Origin: Chryseosolibacter sp036402075
GTDB lineage: Bacteria; Bacteroidota; Bacteroidia; Cytophagales; Cyclobacteriaceae
Direction of reading: 5' to 3'
Assembly (NCBI GenBank): GCA_036402075.1
Contig: DASWTP010000260.1
Span: forward strand, 1 to 64,000
DNA: 64,000 bases
The position numbers and the translations under genes were made by a program. Of the stretch, positions 1-9,022 are shown in pieces; the stretch's first letter is position 1; each line of letters begins with the position of its first letter. The notes under the pieces were generated by a model. It did no database searches, had not been told where the DNA came from, and saw only the letters and a program-made list of their open reading frames with translations.

Positions 1-1
1 G

Positions 2-361
2 TATATGCGCTGCACGGAGGAAGGCAGGATGATCGTGGGTGGCCGCGATGATTTATTCTTAAACCCAACAAGGCGCGACAAGTCAATCTCCCTTAAAACA
101 AAATTGCTCACACGAGATTTCAACAAGCTGTTCCCGTCCACGAATTTCATTCCCGAGTTCAGTTGGGCTGGAACGTTTATAAAGAGTGACGATGGCCTAC
201 CCTTCATCGGCAAGTATCCAGGCAAACGGAATTGTTATTATGCCCTCGGCTTTGGCGGCAATGGTGTAATCTTCAGCGTAATTGCAGCCGAAATCATTCG
301 CGACATGATCCAGGGAAAGAAAAACTCCGACCAGGGACTTTTTCATTTCGACCGGGCCTGA
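2..361 (+). CDS. FAD-dependent oxidoreductase (DAO family), C-terminal part
   Basis: The reading frame is open from the first bases of the window, so only the last ~120 residues of a longer gene are present. The visible part has the C-terminal pattern of glycine/D-amino-acid oxidase-type flavoenzymes: a W-x-G strand, then DGLPFIG (DGLP-x-IG), then the glycine-rich ALGFGGNGV stretch that closes around the FAD, and a final helix. These enzymes oxidise amines or amino acids with FAD. The substrate cannot be told from this part. It converges on the DUF6496 gene, with the two stops one base apart. The N-terminal Rossmann motif lies outside the window. Confidence 0.85.
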   Translation, partial: YMRCTEEGRMIVGGRDDLFLNPTRRDKSISLKTKLLTRDFNKLFPSTNFIPEFSWAGTFIKSDDGLPFIGKYPGKRNCYYALGFGGNGVIFSVIAAEIIRDMIQGKKNSDQGLFHFDRA

Positions 362-362
362 A

Positions 363-629
363 TCACTTCCGCGAGCGAGAGGCCGTTTTCTTTCGCGGTG
401 TTGCAGCCCTCTTGCTTGCAGGTCGTCCGGTTTTTCGTGTTGTCTTCCTCCCTGTTTTTTTAGGTGGCACCTTCGCACCTTTTTTACGCGCTTCAGAGAG
501 GCCTATCGCTATTGCCTGCTTCCGACTCGTTACCTTTTTTCCAGACCTTCCGGAAGTTAACGATCCCTTCTTCCTTCTGCGCATTGCACTTGCAACAGTC
601 TTTTGCGCCTTCTTCGAATATTTCGCCAT
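363..629 (-). CDS. Small basic DUF6496-type protein
   Basis: 88 residues, extremely rich in Lys and Arg, beginning MAKYSKKAQKTV. The core 'GKKVTSRKQAIAIGLSEARKKGAKVP' region (residues about 30-55) is the hallmark of the DUF6496 family, in which a short helix with a conserved R-K-Q-A-I-A-I-x-L-S-E-A-R pattern recurs. The last ~30 residues are a Lys/Arg/Thr/Pro tail resembling histone H1 or HU tails, so nucleic-acid binding is a reasonable inference but not shown. It stands alone, converging on the oxidoreductase end, with about 200 bases to the next gene on its upstream side. Confidence 0.8.
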   Translation of the reverse strand: MAKYSKKAQKTVASAMRRRKKGSLTSGRSGKKVTSRKQAIAIGLSEARKKGAKVPPKKTGRKTTRKTGRPASKRAATPRKKTASRSRK

Positions 630-838
630 AACGTGTTTTTAAAAGAACGAAAAAAAACAGGCCGCACGACTAACGTGGTATCACACATCGAAAGGTATAT
701 GCAATCGGTTGCCTTCCGTCCGGCCGCTAAAGTTTCTTCATAGATTAATGCCGGTACCTTAGCGCAGCGGCAGCAATTTTTTTGAATCCGTTTTCATTTC
801 GGTGCGCGGATTTTGTAATCAAGATGTATTTTTGTCTC

Positions 839-1291
839 ATGGCATTGAATGAAACTCCTATTACACATATCCTGTTGGCTGATGATGACGAAGATGACAG
901 AGCCTTGTTCAGTGACGCGCTTAACGAAATTTATTCGCGGGTAAAGCTAACTACCGCAAAAAACGGTGTTGACCTGATGAAGCTGCTTGAAAGTTGGAAA
1001 GGCTCCTTGCCGGACGTGATATTCCTCGATCTAAACATGCCGTTAAAAAACGGCTTCGAGTGCCTCGATGAAATTAAGTCAAAGCAGCAACTCAGAGAGC
1101 TGCCTGTTGTAATCCTCTCTACCTCGTCTCAAAAGGAAACGATGGACATGCTGCATCGAAAGCAGGCCAATGTGTATATAAAAAAACCTGGCAGCTATCC
1201 CGAACTTAAAACAGCCATCGAACAAACCCTGAAAGTCCACCTGAAAGCGCTGTCGGAGCGTGCGCAGCCCGATTTTATTGTCATTAAGTGA
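839..1291 (+). CDS. Single-domain response regulator (receiver only)
   Basis: 150-residue CheY-like receiver domain with no output domain. The acidic pair is in LLADDDEDD (residues about 13-20), the phospho-acceptor Asp is D64 in IFLDLNMP, the switch Thr/Ser is in VVILSTSS, and the conserved Lys is in YIKKPG. Such Rcp1-like regulators usually pass phosphate between a histidine kinase and another partner. The frame extends upstream to a TTG at 782, but the ATG at 839 starts right before the receiver fold and is preferred. A perfect TAnnTTTG box (827-834) ends four bases before this ATG. The PAS histidine kinase gene follows after 120 bases and is the obvious candidate partner. Confidence 0.92.
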   Translation: MALNETPITHILLADDDEDDRALFSDALNEIYSRVKLTTAKNGVDLMKLLESWKGSLPDVIFLDLNMPLKNGFECLDEIKSKQQLRELPVVILSTSSQKETMDMLHRKQANVYIKKPGSYPELKTAIEQTLKVHLKALSERAQPDFIVIK

Positions 1292-1350
1292 TGGCACGAT
1301 TTTTTTCCAGGTAATCAATTAATCAGAGCGATAACTTAGCGGCCCGCAAA

Positions 1351-1381
1351 TTTGCGCCTGCCGGTTAAAACTTTATATTTT
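1351..1381 (+). promoter_or_regulatory. Predicted promoter of the PAS histidine kinase
   Basis: TTTG at 1351-1354 is followed by 19 bases and then TATATTTT at 1374-1381, one mismatch from the Bacteroidota -7 element TAnnTTTG. The start site would be near 1388, about 24 bases before the ATG at 1412. The possible TTG start codon at 1352 lies inside the -33 element, which argues against the longer reading of the kinase. Confidence 0.5.
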
Positions 1382-1411
1382 TACCTGATCAACAGTCGAA
1401 CGTTATTCTTA

Positions 1412-2641
1412 ATGCATCACCTGAAGCCAAGCAGCATCGAAGAAAAAGGGTCGAACAGACCAACAACCAAGTTTCCCTTTTCGGATGAGACCTACCAGCG
1501 AATGATCGCAGAGATTGAGGACTATGCCATTCTAATGATCGACCCGAGTGGAAAAGTCCTCAATTGGAATCGAGGGGCTGAAAAGATAAAAGGTTACAAG
1601 GCAGAAGAAATAATTGGAAAGAATTTCCGCATTTTCTATCCTGAAAAAGATCGACAGGAATTGCTGCCGGACAAATTACTCGCGGAAGCCTCAAAAAATA
1701 ATCGGGCACAGCATGAAGGATGGCGCGTCAGAAAAGATGGTTCTAAATTTTGGGGAAGCGTAGTGATCACGGCACTTCATGATGATGACGGCAATGTTAT
1801 TGGTTTCTCTAAAGTGACACGCGACCTTACAGAACGAAAGCAGGCTGAGGAGGCAATAATTCGTAACGCGCGCGAGCTCGAAATAAAGAATAAAGAGTTG
1901 GCTGCCATGAACCAGGAGCTGGCTTCTTTTGCTTATGTCTCAAGTCATGATTTACAGGAGCCTTTGCGAAAAATACAAACCTTCGCGACTCGGATTGTAG
2001 AGACAGAAGAAGCAACACTCTCCGCCAAGGCCAGGGACTATTTCAGCAGAATGCAAAGTGCAGCCCTGAGAATGCAGAAACTCATAGAAGACTTGCTCGC
2101 CTATTCACGCACTAACACTACAGAGAAAAAATTTGAGAGGACAGATCTTAATGACGTAATTTCAGAGATACGCACCGAGCTGAAAGAAACAATTGAAAGC
2201 AAGAAAGCAAAAATTACCGTCCAAAAGCTGCCTACACTTGACACCATTCGCTTCCAGATTTCACAGCTTTTCACAAACATCTTTACAAACGCCCTGAAAT
2301 TCTCAAAACCGGATGTAGCTCCTGAAATAACGATCACGCATGAGGTCGTTGAAGGAAGCTCATTCGGACAGATCGCGAATGCCGAAAAACTGTATCATAA
2401 GATTTCTGTTTCCGACAACGGCATTGGCTTTGAGCCAGAACACAAGCACAAGATCTTTGAAGTATTTCAGCGCCTGCACGGCCGAAGTGAGTACAGTGGC
2501 ACCGGCATTGGCCTGGCGATCTGCAAAAAAATCGTTGATAATCATGGCGGGGTGATCAACGCTGAAAGCGAGCTCGATCACGGGGCAACCTTTAATATCT
2601 ACTTGCCAAAAGTGAGTACAAAGGACCTTACGGCCAACTAA
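1412..2641 (+). CDS. PAS-domain sensor histidine kinase
   Basis: 409 residues. A PAS domain (about residues 25-145, with 'GKVLNWNRGAEKIKGY' and the PAC-like 'GFSKVTRDLTERK') is followed by a short coiled coil. Next comes a HisKA dimerisation helix with the phospho-accepting His at about residue 179 in SSHDLQEPLRK, the phytochrome-like subclass. The HATPase_c domain shows the N box (NIFTNALKF), G1 (DNGIGF) and G2 (GTGIGLAICKK). No membrane segment is present, so it is a cytoplasmic sensor. It lies 120 bases downstream of a stand-alone receiver gene and has its own predicted promoter. The start at 1412 is chosen because the upstream TTG sits in that promoter. Confidence 0.93.
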   Translation: MHHLKPSSIEEKGSNRPTTKFPFSDETYQRMIAEIEDYAILMIDPSGKVLNWNRGAEKIKGYKAEEIIGKNFRIFYPEKDRQELLPDKLLAEASKNNRAQHEGWRVRKDGSKFWGSVVITALHDDDGNVIGFSKVTRDLTERKQAEEAIIRNARELEIKNKELAAMNQELASFAYVSSHDLQEPLRKIQTFATRIVETEEATLSAKARDYFSRMQSAALRMQKLIEDLLAYSRTNTTEKKFERTDLNDVISEIRTELKETIESKKAKITVQKLPTLDTIRFQISQLFTNIFTNALKFSKPDVAPEITITHEVVEGSSFGQIANAEKLYHKISVSDNGIGFEPEHKHKIFEVFQRLHGRSEYSGTGIGLAICKKIVDNHGGVINAESELDHGATFNIYLPKVSTKDLTAN

Positions 2642-2643
2642 AA

Positions 2644-2696
2644 AAGCTTGCAAAAGATTGATCGCGAGTAGTCAACTAAATCTTTCGCAAGCTTTA
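2644..2696. terminator. Hairpin between convergent genes
   Basis: A long inverted repeat (2644-2660 with 2680-2696, one mismatch) lies between the kinase stop and the DUF2911 stop. On the minus strand the stem runs straight into a T run (2641-2646 read backwards), so it is a good intrinsic terminator for the DUF2911 gene. In the plus direction there is no clear T run. Confidence 0.7.
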
Positions 2697-2711
2697 CACT
2701 TCACGAACCGA

Positions 2712-3254
2712 CTAAAATTTCAGCGGTACCTTGACGAGCGTATTCTCCCACGCCAATGCCATAGTGCCATTTCCATTTCCGCCATCAAAGGCGATAGTAA
2801 ATACCTCAACTTCGGAGTCTGTTTTTCCGGCAGGAACTTTTATCCGGGCTACATCTTTTGTCTCATCATATTCATAGTGACCCCATGTATCAAGCTTCGA
2901 GTTGAAAATGATGGTCCACTCGTCTTTCCCGGGAATCGTATATAAACTGTACGTACCTGCGGCCAATTGCTTGTCACCAAAGGTCACGGGCTTGTATAGT
3001 TTTATTTCGGTGGTTTCGTTCGCGCCCGTGCGCCATACTTTTCCGTAGGCTTCTGTTCCGCCAAGCATGGTTCTTCCTTTTTTAGAAGGACGCCCGTAGA
3101 TTACTTTTGCAACAGGCGCTGTTCCTCTCCCGTTCTCACGGAGGTAAGCAATATCGGCAGGTGACGAATCAACGCCCGGTAATTTTTGTGCATTGAGCAC
3201 CTGCGCGGCCGAAAGCAAGAATACACAGATCAAAAAAATGTTAAATCGTTTCAT
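2712..3254 (-). CDS. Secreted DUF2911 protein
   Basis: 180 residues with an N-terminal signal peptide (MKRFNIFLICVFLLSAAQ... cleaved near LNAQ). The mature part matches DUF2911: 'VIYGRPSKKGR', 'YGKVWRTGANE', 'AGTYSLYTIPG', 'WTIIFN' and 'WGHYEYDETKDV' in the usual order. DUF2911 proteins are abundant exported proteins of Bacteroidota with no proven function. It stands alone, ends at a minus-strand terminator and is divergent from the acyl-CoA oxidase-like gene. Confidence 0.9.
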   Translation of the reverse strand: MKRFNIFLICVFLLSAAQVLNAQKLPGVDSSPADIAYLRENGRGTAPVAKVIYGRPSKKGRTMLGGTEAYGKVWRTGANETTEIKLYKPVTFGDKQLAAGTYSLYTIPGKDEWTIIFNSKLDTWGHYEYDETKDVARIKVPAGKTDSEVEVFTIAFDGGNGNGTMALAWENTLVKVPLKF

Positions 3255-3487
3255 ATTGACTTATTGTTTTTGTTTGAACAAATATTGAAAAATACGAGAT
3301 GTGCGGGTGGACAACCTCGTTCAAGAGCAAGTCAAGTTACATCAAATCCATTCACAAGAAGACTCAAGTTTGTCCAACAGATGACAAATGCTGATAAACG
3401 GCACCCTTCGGGGCGTGAATGTCATTTTGTGCCTTTCGAACGGAATTACAACGGTATTTGCTAATTTTACTAATCAACCTCACAACC

Positions 3488-5794
3488 ATGACCCAATCTT
3501 CAATTGTCAAAAACAATCCAGACTTATACTTGTTCCTTCCCATGTTATACACAGTGTGGTCAGACGCAGTGCTTACCCCAACGGAATTGATTACACTTCG
3601 CAAAGCAATAGAAGATCAGAAGTGGTTATCGCATGAGGAAAAAGAATTTCTGCTGTCAAAGATTGATCCTGGCTCACCACCAAGCCCGGCCGATGTGAAA
3701 GAGTGGCTCGAGGAGATCCGGGAGGTATCTCTGAACCCGGACGAAGATGCGAGCTTGTCCGAGATAGGCGTAAAACTTGTCAAGCACAAGACGGCAAATG
3801 GTGTAAGTAAATCGCTGGAAGCTGCCTCTTTATCGCTTCGCGAAGTCGAGAAGACATTGGGTGGTATTGGCCGGGAGTCTTCGTACATTTTCTTTCAGGA
3901 TACGCGAAAAACGTCTACCGCGAGTCAGGCAACGGAATCGAATTTCGAGGTAAGTGCGATGACAAGGCTTCTTGACGGCAAGAACGAGCAAGTGATTAAA
4001 CGCGTGAAGAAAGTGATCTCGGACCCTGAGTTCAAGCGTATTGAAACCGGTGACCTTTCGGAGTATCGTGAAAAAGTGCTGGTCTGGTGCAAACATCTCG
4101 CTGCGCAGGGATTCGGGTCCATGGCCTATCCTAAGGCCTACGGAGGCCAGGACGACATGACCGGCTACTTCTCAGTGATGGAAACGCTCAGCTATCACGA
4201 CTTAAGCCTTGTTGTGAAGTTTGGTGTTCAGTTTGGACTATTCGGCATGAGTATCTACTTTCTCGGAACCGAAAAGCATCACAAAAAATACCTCGCACAA
4301 ATTGGCAGGCTCGCCCTGCCGGGTTGTTTCGCTATGACGGAGACAGGCCACGGCTCCAATGTGAAAGGCATATTAACCACGGCAACATATAATCATGCTG
4401 ACAAAAGCTTCACCATACACACGCCCTCAGAAATTGCAAGGAAAGAGTATATCGGTAACGCGGCATTGCACGGCCAAATGGCAACTGTTTTTGCCAAATT
4501 AATTGTCGATGGAAAAGATTTTGGCGTGAGCGCTTTCGTTGTTAGAATTCGTGAGGAAAACGGATCGCCATCGAAAGGCGTGACTATAAAAGATTGCGGG
4601 CGAAAAATGGGTTTAAATGGCGTAGACAATGGAGTGATCTATTTCGACAACGTTGTCATTCCAAAGGAGAATATGCTTGACCGGTTTGCCAGCGTTGATG
4701 AAGCCGGAAAGTTTTCAAGCCCGATCACCAGCGACAACCGTAGATTTTTCACCATGCTGGGCACGTTGGTTGGCGGACGGATTGGAATTCCGCGATCGGG
4801 ATTGAGTGCGGCTAAAACTGCACTAACAATCGCAATTCAGTACGGTGACCAACGCCCTCAGTTTGGCCCTGAAGGCGGCATTGAAGTTCCGATTCTCAAC
4901 TACCAGACACACCAGCGGAGGCTTATGCCACTGCTTGCAAATGCCTACGCTTTCCACTTCGCACTTCAATACCTAACCGATCGGTTCATGAATCGCTCGG
5001 AGGAGGACATGCAGGAAATTGAAGCGCTGGCAGCCGGACTGAAGGCACTGGCAACATGGAATGCAACGGCCACCATCCAGGAGTGCCGCGAATGTTGTGG
5101 TGGAAAAGGCTACCTGACAGAAAATCGAATGGATGATCTTAAGAATGACACCGAGATCTATACCACTTTCGAAGGTGACAACACGGTGTTGCTTCAGCTC
5201 GTGGCCAAAAGTAAACTAACCGAGTTCAAGCAGGAGTTCAGCAACATCAACGTATTTGGAATGTTGAACTATGTCGCTAACCAGGCGAAAACCTCGATCC
5301 AGGAAAAAAATCCGTTCATTGTAAGAAACACTGACGAAGAGCATTTACTTGATCCGGAGTTTCAGCTAAACGCGTTTACCTATCGCGAACGCGCGATTGT
5401 AACATCCGCTGCCAGACGTCTGAAGGGGCTGATTGACAGCGGCATGGATTCGTTCGATGCCTTTAACGAATGCCAGCATCACCTTGTGCAGGTTGGCTTT
5501 GCCTACATAGAACGCGTAGTGCTCGAGCAGTTTATTTTACAAACACAACGCACCCAAAATGAAAACCTTCGAGCAGTACTTAAGCAGTTATGCGACCTGT
5601 TCGCGCTTTCGCAGATCGAAAAGAATAAAGGATGGTACCTTGAAAACGGATATATGGAAGGCGTAAAAACAAAAGCGATTCGAAAGCTGATCGATAAGCT
5701 TTGTGCGAGCGTGAGAAAAAATGCAGTACCTCTTACGCAGGCATTTGATATTCCGGATTCCTGCCTCGCTCCGATCATCGCTCGAAAAAATTGA
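3488..5794 (+). CDS. Acyl-CoA dehydrogenase/oxidase family enzyme
   Basis: 768 residues, long for an acyl-CoA dehydrogenase and closer to acyl-CoA oxidases. The first ~100 residues form an extra helical segment. The flavin-binding middle domain has FAMTETGHGSNV (about residue 280) and 'DNGVIYFDNVVIPKENML', both oxidase-like. The C-terminal helical domain carries GGKGYLTENR and TTFEGDN, whose Glu at about 562 is the expected catalytic base. The likely role is FAD-dependent alpha,beta-dehydrogenation of acyl-CoA in fatty-acid degradation. Whether O2 or an electron-transfer flavoprotein is the acceptor cannot be told. The ATG at 3488 is preferred over the upstream reading at 3419, which would add a non-conserved stretch. 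Confidence 0.9.
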   Translation: MTQSSIVKNNPDLYLFLPMLYTVWSDAVLTPTELITLRKAIEDQKWLSHEEKEFLLSKIDPGSPPSPADVKEWLEEIREVSLNPDEDASLSEIGVKLVKHKTANGVSKSLEAASLSLREVEKTLGGIGRESSYIFFQDTRKTSTASQATESNFEVSAMTRLLDGKNEQVIKRVKKVISDPEFKRIETGDLSEYREKVLVWCKHLAAQGFGSMAYPKAYGGQDDMTGYFSVMETLSYHDLSLVVKFGVQFGLFGMSIYFLGTEKHHKKYLAQIGRLALPGCFAMTETGHGSNVKGILTTATYNHADKSFTIHTPSEIARKEYIGNAALHGQMATVFAKLIVDGKDFGVSAFVVRIREENGSPSKGVTIKDCGRKMGLNGVDNGVIYFDNVVIPKENMLDRFASVDEAGKFSSPITSDNRRFFTMLGTLVGGRIGIPRSGLSAAKTALTIAIQYGDQRPQFGPEGGIEVPILNYQTHQRRLMPLLANAYAFHFALQYLTDRFMNRSEEDMQEIEALAAGLKALATWNATATIQECRECCGGKGYLTENRMDDLKNDTEIYTTFEGDNTVLLQLVAKSKLTEFKQEFSNINVFGMLNYVANQAKTSIQEKNPFIVRNTDEEHLLDPEFQLNAFTYRERAIVTSAARRLKGLIDSGMDSFDAFNECQHHLVQVGFAYIERVVLEQFILQTQRTQNENLRAVLKQLCDLFALSQIEKNKGWYLENGYMEGVKTKAIRKLIDKLCASVRKNAVPLTQAFDIPDSCLAPIIARKN

Positions 5795-5824
5795 GCAGGC
5801 ACAGAAGTTTGCTGATGATGCCGC

Positions 5825-7057
5825 ATGACTAAAAGACGCCAATTCCTGCTGGTGCTGATTCTCGGATTGCTGTCTACAATCAGCCCGTTCTCAATTGATA
5901 TGTACCTCCCGGGGTTTCCGGCCATCGCGCGCGATCTCAACACTACGATTGCCTCCGTACAATTATCGCTTACCAGTTACTTCATTGGGATCGCTGCAGG
6001 ACAGATGCTATATGGCCCATTGCTGGACAGGTTTGGTAGGAAACCACCATTGTATGCCGGACTCATAGTCTATGTTCTGGCTTCCGTAGGTTGCGCGTTT
6101 ACAAATTCCGTTGACGCTTTGATTGCCATGCGTTTCCTGCAAGCCGTTGGCGGCTGTGCCGGCATGGTGAGTGCACAAGCGCTTGTGCGCGATCTCTTTC
6201 CAGCAGAAAAAACCGCGCAAGCCTTTAGTCTCATGACATTGGTTGTTGCCATTTCGCCTATGATTGCTCCAACCGTTGGCGGGTACATGACGGTTGCGTT
6301 TGGCTGGCACTCCCTCTTCCTTTTGTTGGCGGTAATTACTTTCGGTATGATCGTCTGCGTTTACTTTTATCTGCCCGTGGGAAGACGTGCTGACCCCTCG
6401 ATTTCATTGAAGCCTGTTTCGGTGATGACGAATTTTTACACCGTGCTCAAACAACCGCAATTTCTGATTTACACGCTCACTGGCGGATTTGCCGCTGCTG
6501 CACCGTTCGCCTACATCGCTGGATCGGCCGATGTATTTATGAACCTGTACGGTGCCAGCCCGCAGGAGTACGGGTGGATCTTTGCAGGCATCGCAGCGCT
6601 AATTATCGGCACGACACAATTGAATCATGTTTTTTTGCGGAAATACACGAGCCAGCAGGTAATCAAGTTTAATCTTATCATTCAATCATCTCTTGGAATA
6701 ATCCTTCTTACCGGCACCTGGTTCGGATGGTATGACAAAGTTTCACTGGTTATCCTCATCGCACTTTTTCTTGCGGGGCACGGACTAACCAACCCAAACG
6801 CGACAGCGCTTGCTCTGGCACCGTTTTCAAAACATACAGGAAGCGCGGCATCCCTTGGAGGCAGCTTCCGGATGACGATGGGTGGTGTAGGCTCCGCGCT
6901 TGTCAGTCTATTTTACAACGGTACGGCTATACCTATGATTGCGGTGATGACCGGTTGTGTTTTGATGGGCGCCCTCTTTCTACTTGCAGGCCGCATCACG
7001 ATCAAGTATCGTGCTCGAATGAAAGACATCGAGGAAGAGCCATCTAGCGTGTTATAA
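5825..7057 (+). CDS. MFS transporter, Bcr/CflA drug-resistance type
   Basis: 410 residues with twelve predicted membrane helices. The N-terminal STISPFSIDMYLPGFP segment and the loop 2-3 motif GPLLDRFGRKPP are typical of Bcr/CflA (DHA1) proton-coupled exporters. The motif-C-like glycine-rich helix 'SPMIAPTVGGYM' is also present. Members export drugs or small metabolites such as bicyclomycin, chloramphenicol or cysteine. The substrate here is unknown. It starts 30 bases after the acyl-CoA oxidase-like gene on the same strand, so the two may be co-transcribed, although a functional link is not obvious. Confidence 0.92.
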   Translation: MTKRRQFLLVLILGLLSTISPFSIDMYLPGFPAIARDLNTTIASVQLSLTSYFIGIAAGQMLYGPLLDRFGRKPPLYAGLIVYVLASVGCAFTNSVDALIAMRFLQAVGGCAGMVSAQALVRDLFPAEKTAQAFSLMTLVVAISPMIAPTVGGYMTVAFGWHSLFLLLAVITFGMIVCVYFYLPVGRRADPSISLKPVSVMTNFYTVLKQPQFLIYTLTGGFAAAAPFAYIAGSADVFMNLYGASPQEYGWIFAGIAALIIGTTQLNHVFLRKYTSQQVIKFNLIIQSSLGIILLTGTWFGWYDKVSLVILIALFLAGHGLTNPNATALALAPFSKHTGSAASLGGSFRMTMGGVGSALVSLFYNGTAIPMIAVMTGCVLMGALFLLAGRITIKYRARMKDIEEEPSSVL

Positions 7058-7130
7058 ACCGAATGTGCGATTTCAAACGAGTGCGTGGGCTACTTAACAA
7101 TTGTTCGCCCACAATATTTCACCCGAAGCC

Positions 7131-7160
7131 TTGCGTGATCAGGATGCCCTGCTAATTTCG
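7131..7160 (+). promoter_or_regulatory. Predicted promoter of amtB-glnK
   Basis: TTG at 7131-7133, 19 bases, then TAATTTCG at 7153-7160 (one mismatch to TAnnTTTG). The inferred start lies about 20 bases before the amtB ATG at 7188. Confidence 0.5.
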
Positions 7161-7187
7161 CAATAAACTAAACAACCACTAAACCGA

Positions 7188-8516
7188 ATGAACTCAAAGC
7201 TTCGATTCGGGCTGATCGTTTCTGCCCTCGCGCTCCTTCCGTTTATTGCCTCTGCGCAGGAAGCACAAGTACAAAATGACTCAGGTGCTACAGCATGGAT
7301 GCTTACATCGACTGCACTTGTTCTGCTGATGATTCCGGGACTCGCTATGTTCTATGGCGGCCTTGTCCGTACGAAAAACGTTCTCGGCACAATGATGCAC
7401 AGCTTTACAGCCATGGGCATCATGACGGTGCTGTGGGTGGTGTGCGGTTACGGAATGGCGTTTGGCAGTAACGTACTGGGCGGATGGATCGGGTGGAACA
7501 ACGACTATTTTCTGCTCGAAGGCATGGACAACACCATCATGTCAGCGGGAATCCCGGAGTACGTGTTCTCCATGTTCCAGGCGAAATTTGCCATCATCGC
7601 TCCTGCGCTGATCGCAGGTGCTTTCGCGGAACGCGTGTCGTTCAAAGGGTATTGTTTTTTCATCGCGCTGTGGGGGCTCCTCATTTATAATCCCATCTGC
7701 CATTGGGTGTGGGCTTCGGACGGCTTCCTGTTCAACCTGGGAGCTAAAGGTGCCATCGACTTTGCGGGAGGAACAGTCGTTCACATTTCGGCTGGTGTGA
7801 GCGGGCTTGTGGCCGCAATCTACCTGGGCGCGAGAAAGTCCCATCCTCATTTGCCGATGCGTCCGAACAACCTGGTGATGACGTTGATCGGGGCTGGTCT
7901 TCTCTGGGTTGGATGGTTTGGCTTCAATGCAGGAAGTAGCATCTCCAGCGGATTGAGCACAGCGCAGGCGCTTACAGCCACACAAGTTGCTGCTGCGGCA
8001 GGTGCATTGGCCTGGGTCATTATAGAAGGTATTCACCAGGGAAAAGCAACTGCGCTTGGCTTCGTAAGTGGAATCCTGGCGGGCCTTGTGGCGATCACAC
8101 CCGCGGCAGGCGTTGTGCAGCCAGGGGGCGCGTTGGCGCTCGGAGTTCTCGCCACGGTATTCTGTTACCTAATGATCCTGCTTAAAACCAGGCTCGGGTT
8201 TGATGACACGCTTGATGCCTTTGGAATTCACGGGATCGGTGGAATCGTTGGGGCCATCTTCCTGACCTTTTTTATTCGTGAAAGCTGGATGGCAGATGCC
8301 AATGTTGCCTCGCCCGGCTGGGGTTTGATTGACCAGCTTGGAGTTCAGTTCATGGCCGTTGCCATTGCTATTGCTTATTCGGCCATCGGAACATTAATCA
8401 TACTCTTTGTCCTCAATAGATTTGTTAAGATCCGGTCAAGCGAAGAGGGTGAAATGAAAGGGCTCGATAGCTATTATCATGGCGAACGCGGCTACGGTAT
8501 GATCAACCCAAGTTGA
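7188..8516 (+). CDS. amtB: Ammonium transporter AmtB
   Basis: 442 residues: a signal-peptide-like first helix (ending ASAQEA) followed by eleven predicted membrane helices. Amt/Mep/Rh signatures are clear: 'MIPGLAMFYGGLVRTKN', the pore histidines in NPICHWVWASDG and in DAFGIHGIGGIVG, and 'FAERVSFKGY'. It conducts ammonium/ammonia across the inner membrane. The glnK gene follows after 44 bases, the classical arrangement in which the PII trimer plugs the channel when nitrogen is plentiful. A Bacteroidota-type promoter lies just upstream. Confidence 0.97.
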   Translation: MNSKLRFGLIVSALALLPFIASAQEAQVQNDSGATAWMLTSTALVLLMIPGLAMFYGGLVRTKNVLGTMMHSFTAMGIMTVLWVVCGYGMAFGSNVLGGWIGWNNDYFLLEGMDNTIMSAGIPEYVFSMFQAKFAIIAPALIAGAFAERVSFKGYCFFIALWGLLIYNPICHWVWASDGFLFNLGAKGAIDFAGGTVVHISAGVSGLVAAIYLGARKSHPHLPMRPNNLVMTLIGAGLLWVGWFGFNAGSSISSGLSTAQALTATQVAAAAGALAWVIIEGIHQGKATALGFVSGILAGLVAITPAAGVVQPGGALALGVLATVFCYLMILLKTRLGFDDTLDAFGIHGIGGIVGAIFLTFFIRESWMADANVASPGWGLIDQLGVQFMAVAIAIAYSAIGTLIILFVLNRFVKIRSSEEGEMKGLDSYYHGERGYGMINPS

Positions 8517-8560
8517 TGACCCATCCATTATAACCTAATACAACACTACAACCTCGCAAT

Positions 8561-8905
8561 ATGAAATTAGTTGTTGCCATCATTCGAGAAAATCAACTGG
8601 ACCAGGTGAGGGAGTCCCTTATCACCGCAGGGATTGAACGCATTACAGTGAGCTATGGATCCGGCCACGGAAGAAGCAAATCGGAAGAGATTTATCGCGG
8701 GCAGAAAGTAATTCCACACTTGATCCCAAACGCGCGTCTTGAAATCGCAGTCAATGATAATTTTGTCGATATCACCTGTGACGCTATTCTTAAAGCAACC
8801 ACGGCTAACGAGGGTGGTCTGATTGGCAGCGGAAAAATCTTTGTGATGCCACTGGAAGAGTGTATCCGGCTAAGAACCGGTGAACGCGGCTCGGACGCAA
8901 TTTAG
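8561..8905 (+). CDS. glnK: PII nitrogen regulatory protein GlnK
   Basis: 114 residues, the usual PII length. It has the N-terminal strand MKLVVAIIRE, the T-loop (about 31-50: SYGSGHGRSKSEEIYRGQKV), the B-loop around ANEGGLIGSGKIF, and the C-terminal IRLRTGERG. It senses 2-oxoglutarate and ATP/ADP and blocks AmtB through the T-loop. Aligned by eye with E. coli GlnB, Tyr46 is kept (Y45 here), but the uridylylated Tyr51 position is Val50, so GlnD-type control is unlikely. The B-loop seems two residues longer than in E. coli. It forms an operon with amtB. Confidence 0.95.
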   Translation: MKLVVAIIRENQLDQVRESLITAGIERITVSYGSGHGRSKSEEIYRGQKVIPHLIPNARLEIAVNDNFVDITCDAILKATTANEGGLIGSGKIFVMPLEECIRLRTGERGSDAI

Positions 8906-9022
8906 GATCGATTCATTGACCTCCTATGATTGATGTTCGGCAGTTCCTAACCTGGTAAGCAACGACAGGCAAGGATCGCTCTACTGATACGCTGCGCGCG
9001 CTGTTGTAGTGTTACGGGCTTC

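Noticed and set aside
782..838. Longer response regulator from the TTG at 782
   Set aside because: The added residues are not part of the receiver fold, and the promoter box lies inside them.
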